From assembly GCF_029478665.1 (NCBI RefSeq), contig NZ_JARPQB010000025.1:1-64000 (forward strand): DNA of 64,000 bases. The letters run 5' to 3'. Each line of letters begins with the position of its first letter. Position 1 is the stretch's first letter. The translations under genes were made by a program, and so were the position numbers. The stretch comes from Pseudomonas entomophila (GTDB lineage: Bacteria > Pseudomonadota > Gammaproteobacteria > Pseudomonadales > Pseudomonadaceae). Shown here piece after piece: positions 63,111 through 64,000 of the stretch. The notes beneath the pieces are model-generated. The model was given only the letters and a program-made list of their open reading frames with translations, made no database searches and was not told the DNA's origin.

Positions 63111-64000
63111 ACCTCCACGTCGCTCAGGCCGTTGCCCTGGCGGCGCACCTGGATCTGCACCGGGATGCGCTCGTGCATTTCCTGCACGTGGGAGATCACC
63201 GCCACCTTGCGCCCCTGGGCCTGCAGGCCGTCGAGGGTGTCCATGGCCAGTTGCAGCGACTCGGGGTCGAGGCTGCCGAAGCCTTCGTCGATGAACAGCG
63301 ACTCGATACGCAGGGTGCTCGAGGCCATCGACGCCAGGCCCAGGGCCAGGGCGAGCGAGACCAGGAAGGTTTCGCCGCCCGACAGCGAGTGCACCGAGCG
63401 CAGTTCGTCGCCCATTTCGGTGTCCAGTACCAGCAGGCCCAGGGCGCTGCCGCCGCGCTTGAGGCGATAACGTTTCGCCAGTTGGCGCAGCTGGCTGTTG
63501 GCGTGGTGCAGCAGCAGGTCGAGGTTGTAGCCCTGGGCGATCTTGCGGAACACATCGCCGGAGGCCGAGCCGATCAGTGCGTTCAGGCGTGCCCAGCGTT
63601 GCCAGTGGCGATAGGCCTGGTCGATCTGCTCGGAAAGCGTCTGGTGCGCTTGTTGTCGGCGTTGGTCGTCGGCCTGCCGGGCACGCAGTTCGGCGCAGTG
63701 TTGTTCCTGGGCCGCCAGTTGCTGCTGGAGCTCGGCGAACGTCTGCTCCAGCGTTTCAACCGGCATGTCGGCCTGCGCTTGGGTGGCGTGCTGCTGCAGG
63801 CGTTGTTCACGTTCCTGCAACAGCACGCGGCCTTGCTCGATGGCTCTTTCCGTGGCTTGCAAGCGCTGGCGCAGCTCGCCCAGTTGAGCGTCGTCGATGG
63901 CCAGCAGGCGATCAAGGCCTGCGTCGTCGAGCTCGGGGTGCTCGCTGCGCCATTGGGCGATTTCACCCTGCAGCTGCTGGTGCTCTTGCTCCAGTGCTTG
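63101..64000 (-). CDS. sbcC: Exonuclease SbcC, C-terminal part (cut by window edge)
   Basis: The visible 299 residues are the end of a large SMC-like ATPase. A glutamine-rich coiled coil precedes the ABC signature LSGGETFLVSLALALGLA, Walker B in LFIDEGFGSLD, and the D-loop and H-switch (AVISHVQEMHERI). With SbcD it cleaves DNA hairpins and trims double-strand breaks. The gene enters from beyond position 64000. That a REP-rich genome encodes hairpin-cleaving SbcC is noted without inferring a link. Confidence 0.93.
   Translation of the reverse strand, partial: QALEQEHQQLQGEIAQWRSEHPELDDAGLDRLLAIDDAQLGELRQRLQATERAIEQGRVLLQEREQRLQQHATQAQADMPVETLEQTFAELQQQLAAQEQHCAELRARQADDQRRQQAHQTLSEQIDQAYRHWQRWARLNALIGSASGDVFRKIAQGYNLDLLLHHANSQLRQLAKRYRLKRGGSALGLLVLDTEMGDELRSVHSLSGGETFLVSLALALGLASMASSTLRIESLFIDEGFGSLDPESLQLAMDTLDGLQAQGRKVAVISHVQEMHERIPVQIQVRRQGNGLSDVEVCG

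Overview
The window is high-GC, densely coded DNA that reads as a Pseudomonas chromosome, most like the P. putida group. The basis is gene content (fimV-truA-trpF-accD-folC-cvpA-purF-metZ, a gcl-hyi-glxR-ttuD-pyk glyoxylate cluster, Pseudomonas-type families such as DUF5629) and a very large number of REP palindromes ending in CTCCTAC, found in most gaps between transcription units. I see no prophage, insertion sequence, integrase or CRISPR array.

Region 1 (1-17.9 kb) holds an Lrp regulator, an EamA exporter, an RlmI-like methyltransferase, a periplasmic sulfate-binding protein, a voltage-gated-type potassium channel and a urea transporter. The glyoxylate assimilation cluster follows, transcribed leftward: gcl, hyi, glxR, the 'ttuD' kinase/reductase and pyruvate kinase. 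A DUF336 protein gene is divergent from gcl. A RutR-like TetR regulator, a DUF808 membrane protein and an LTA-synthase-like sulfatase complete the block.

Region 2 (17.9-25.7 kb) is a purine catabolism block, also mostly leftward. It has two tandem Tsx-type outer membrane channels, a uracil/xanthine/urate permease, cytochrome-fused urate oxidase PuuD, ureidoglycolate lyase AllA, UraD, allantoinase PuuE, and divergent UraH. Together these take up purines and carry urate to allantoate, then ureidoglycolate to glyoxylate and urea. The glyoxylate would feed region 1 and the urea the linked urea transporter. Allantoicase, needed between PuuE and AllA, is not present. Both divergent promoter regions (gcl/DUF336 and puuE/uraH) carry paired TTGTATACAA-type palindromes with matching flanks, and another lies at the left edge, suggesting one regulator joins ring cleavage to glyoxylate use.

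Region 3 (25.7-40.2 kb) begins after a 66-bp inverted repeat and runs rightward through a conserved Pseudomonas housekeeping cluster: a probably inactive Asd homologue (Usg), fimV, truA, trpF, accD, folC, a SPOR protein with a recent internal duplication, cvpA, purF, metZ, an SDR enzyme, then one tRNA-Val and three tRNA-Asp genes.

Region 4 (40.2-64 kb) contains a DUF2242 lipoprotein, an AraC regulator with a nitrilase-fold protein lacking its catalytic cysteine, fadH behind a PsrA-like site, a PLP enzyme, cytochrome b561, a WG-repeat lipoprotein, DUF1853, an operon of nadK, a phosphoesterase, a rhomboid protease, yeaC, DUF2797 and pepN, a YCF48-like/RND exporter pair, a lactonase, small secreted ORFs, a GST, and the 3' part of sbcC.
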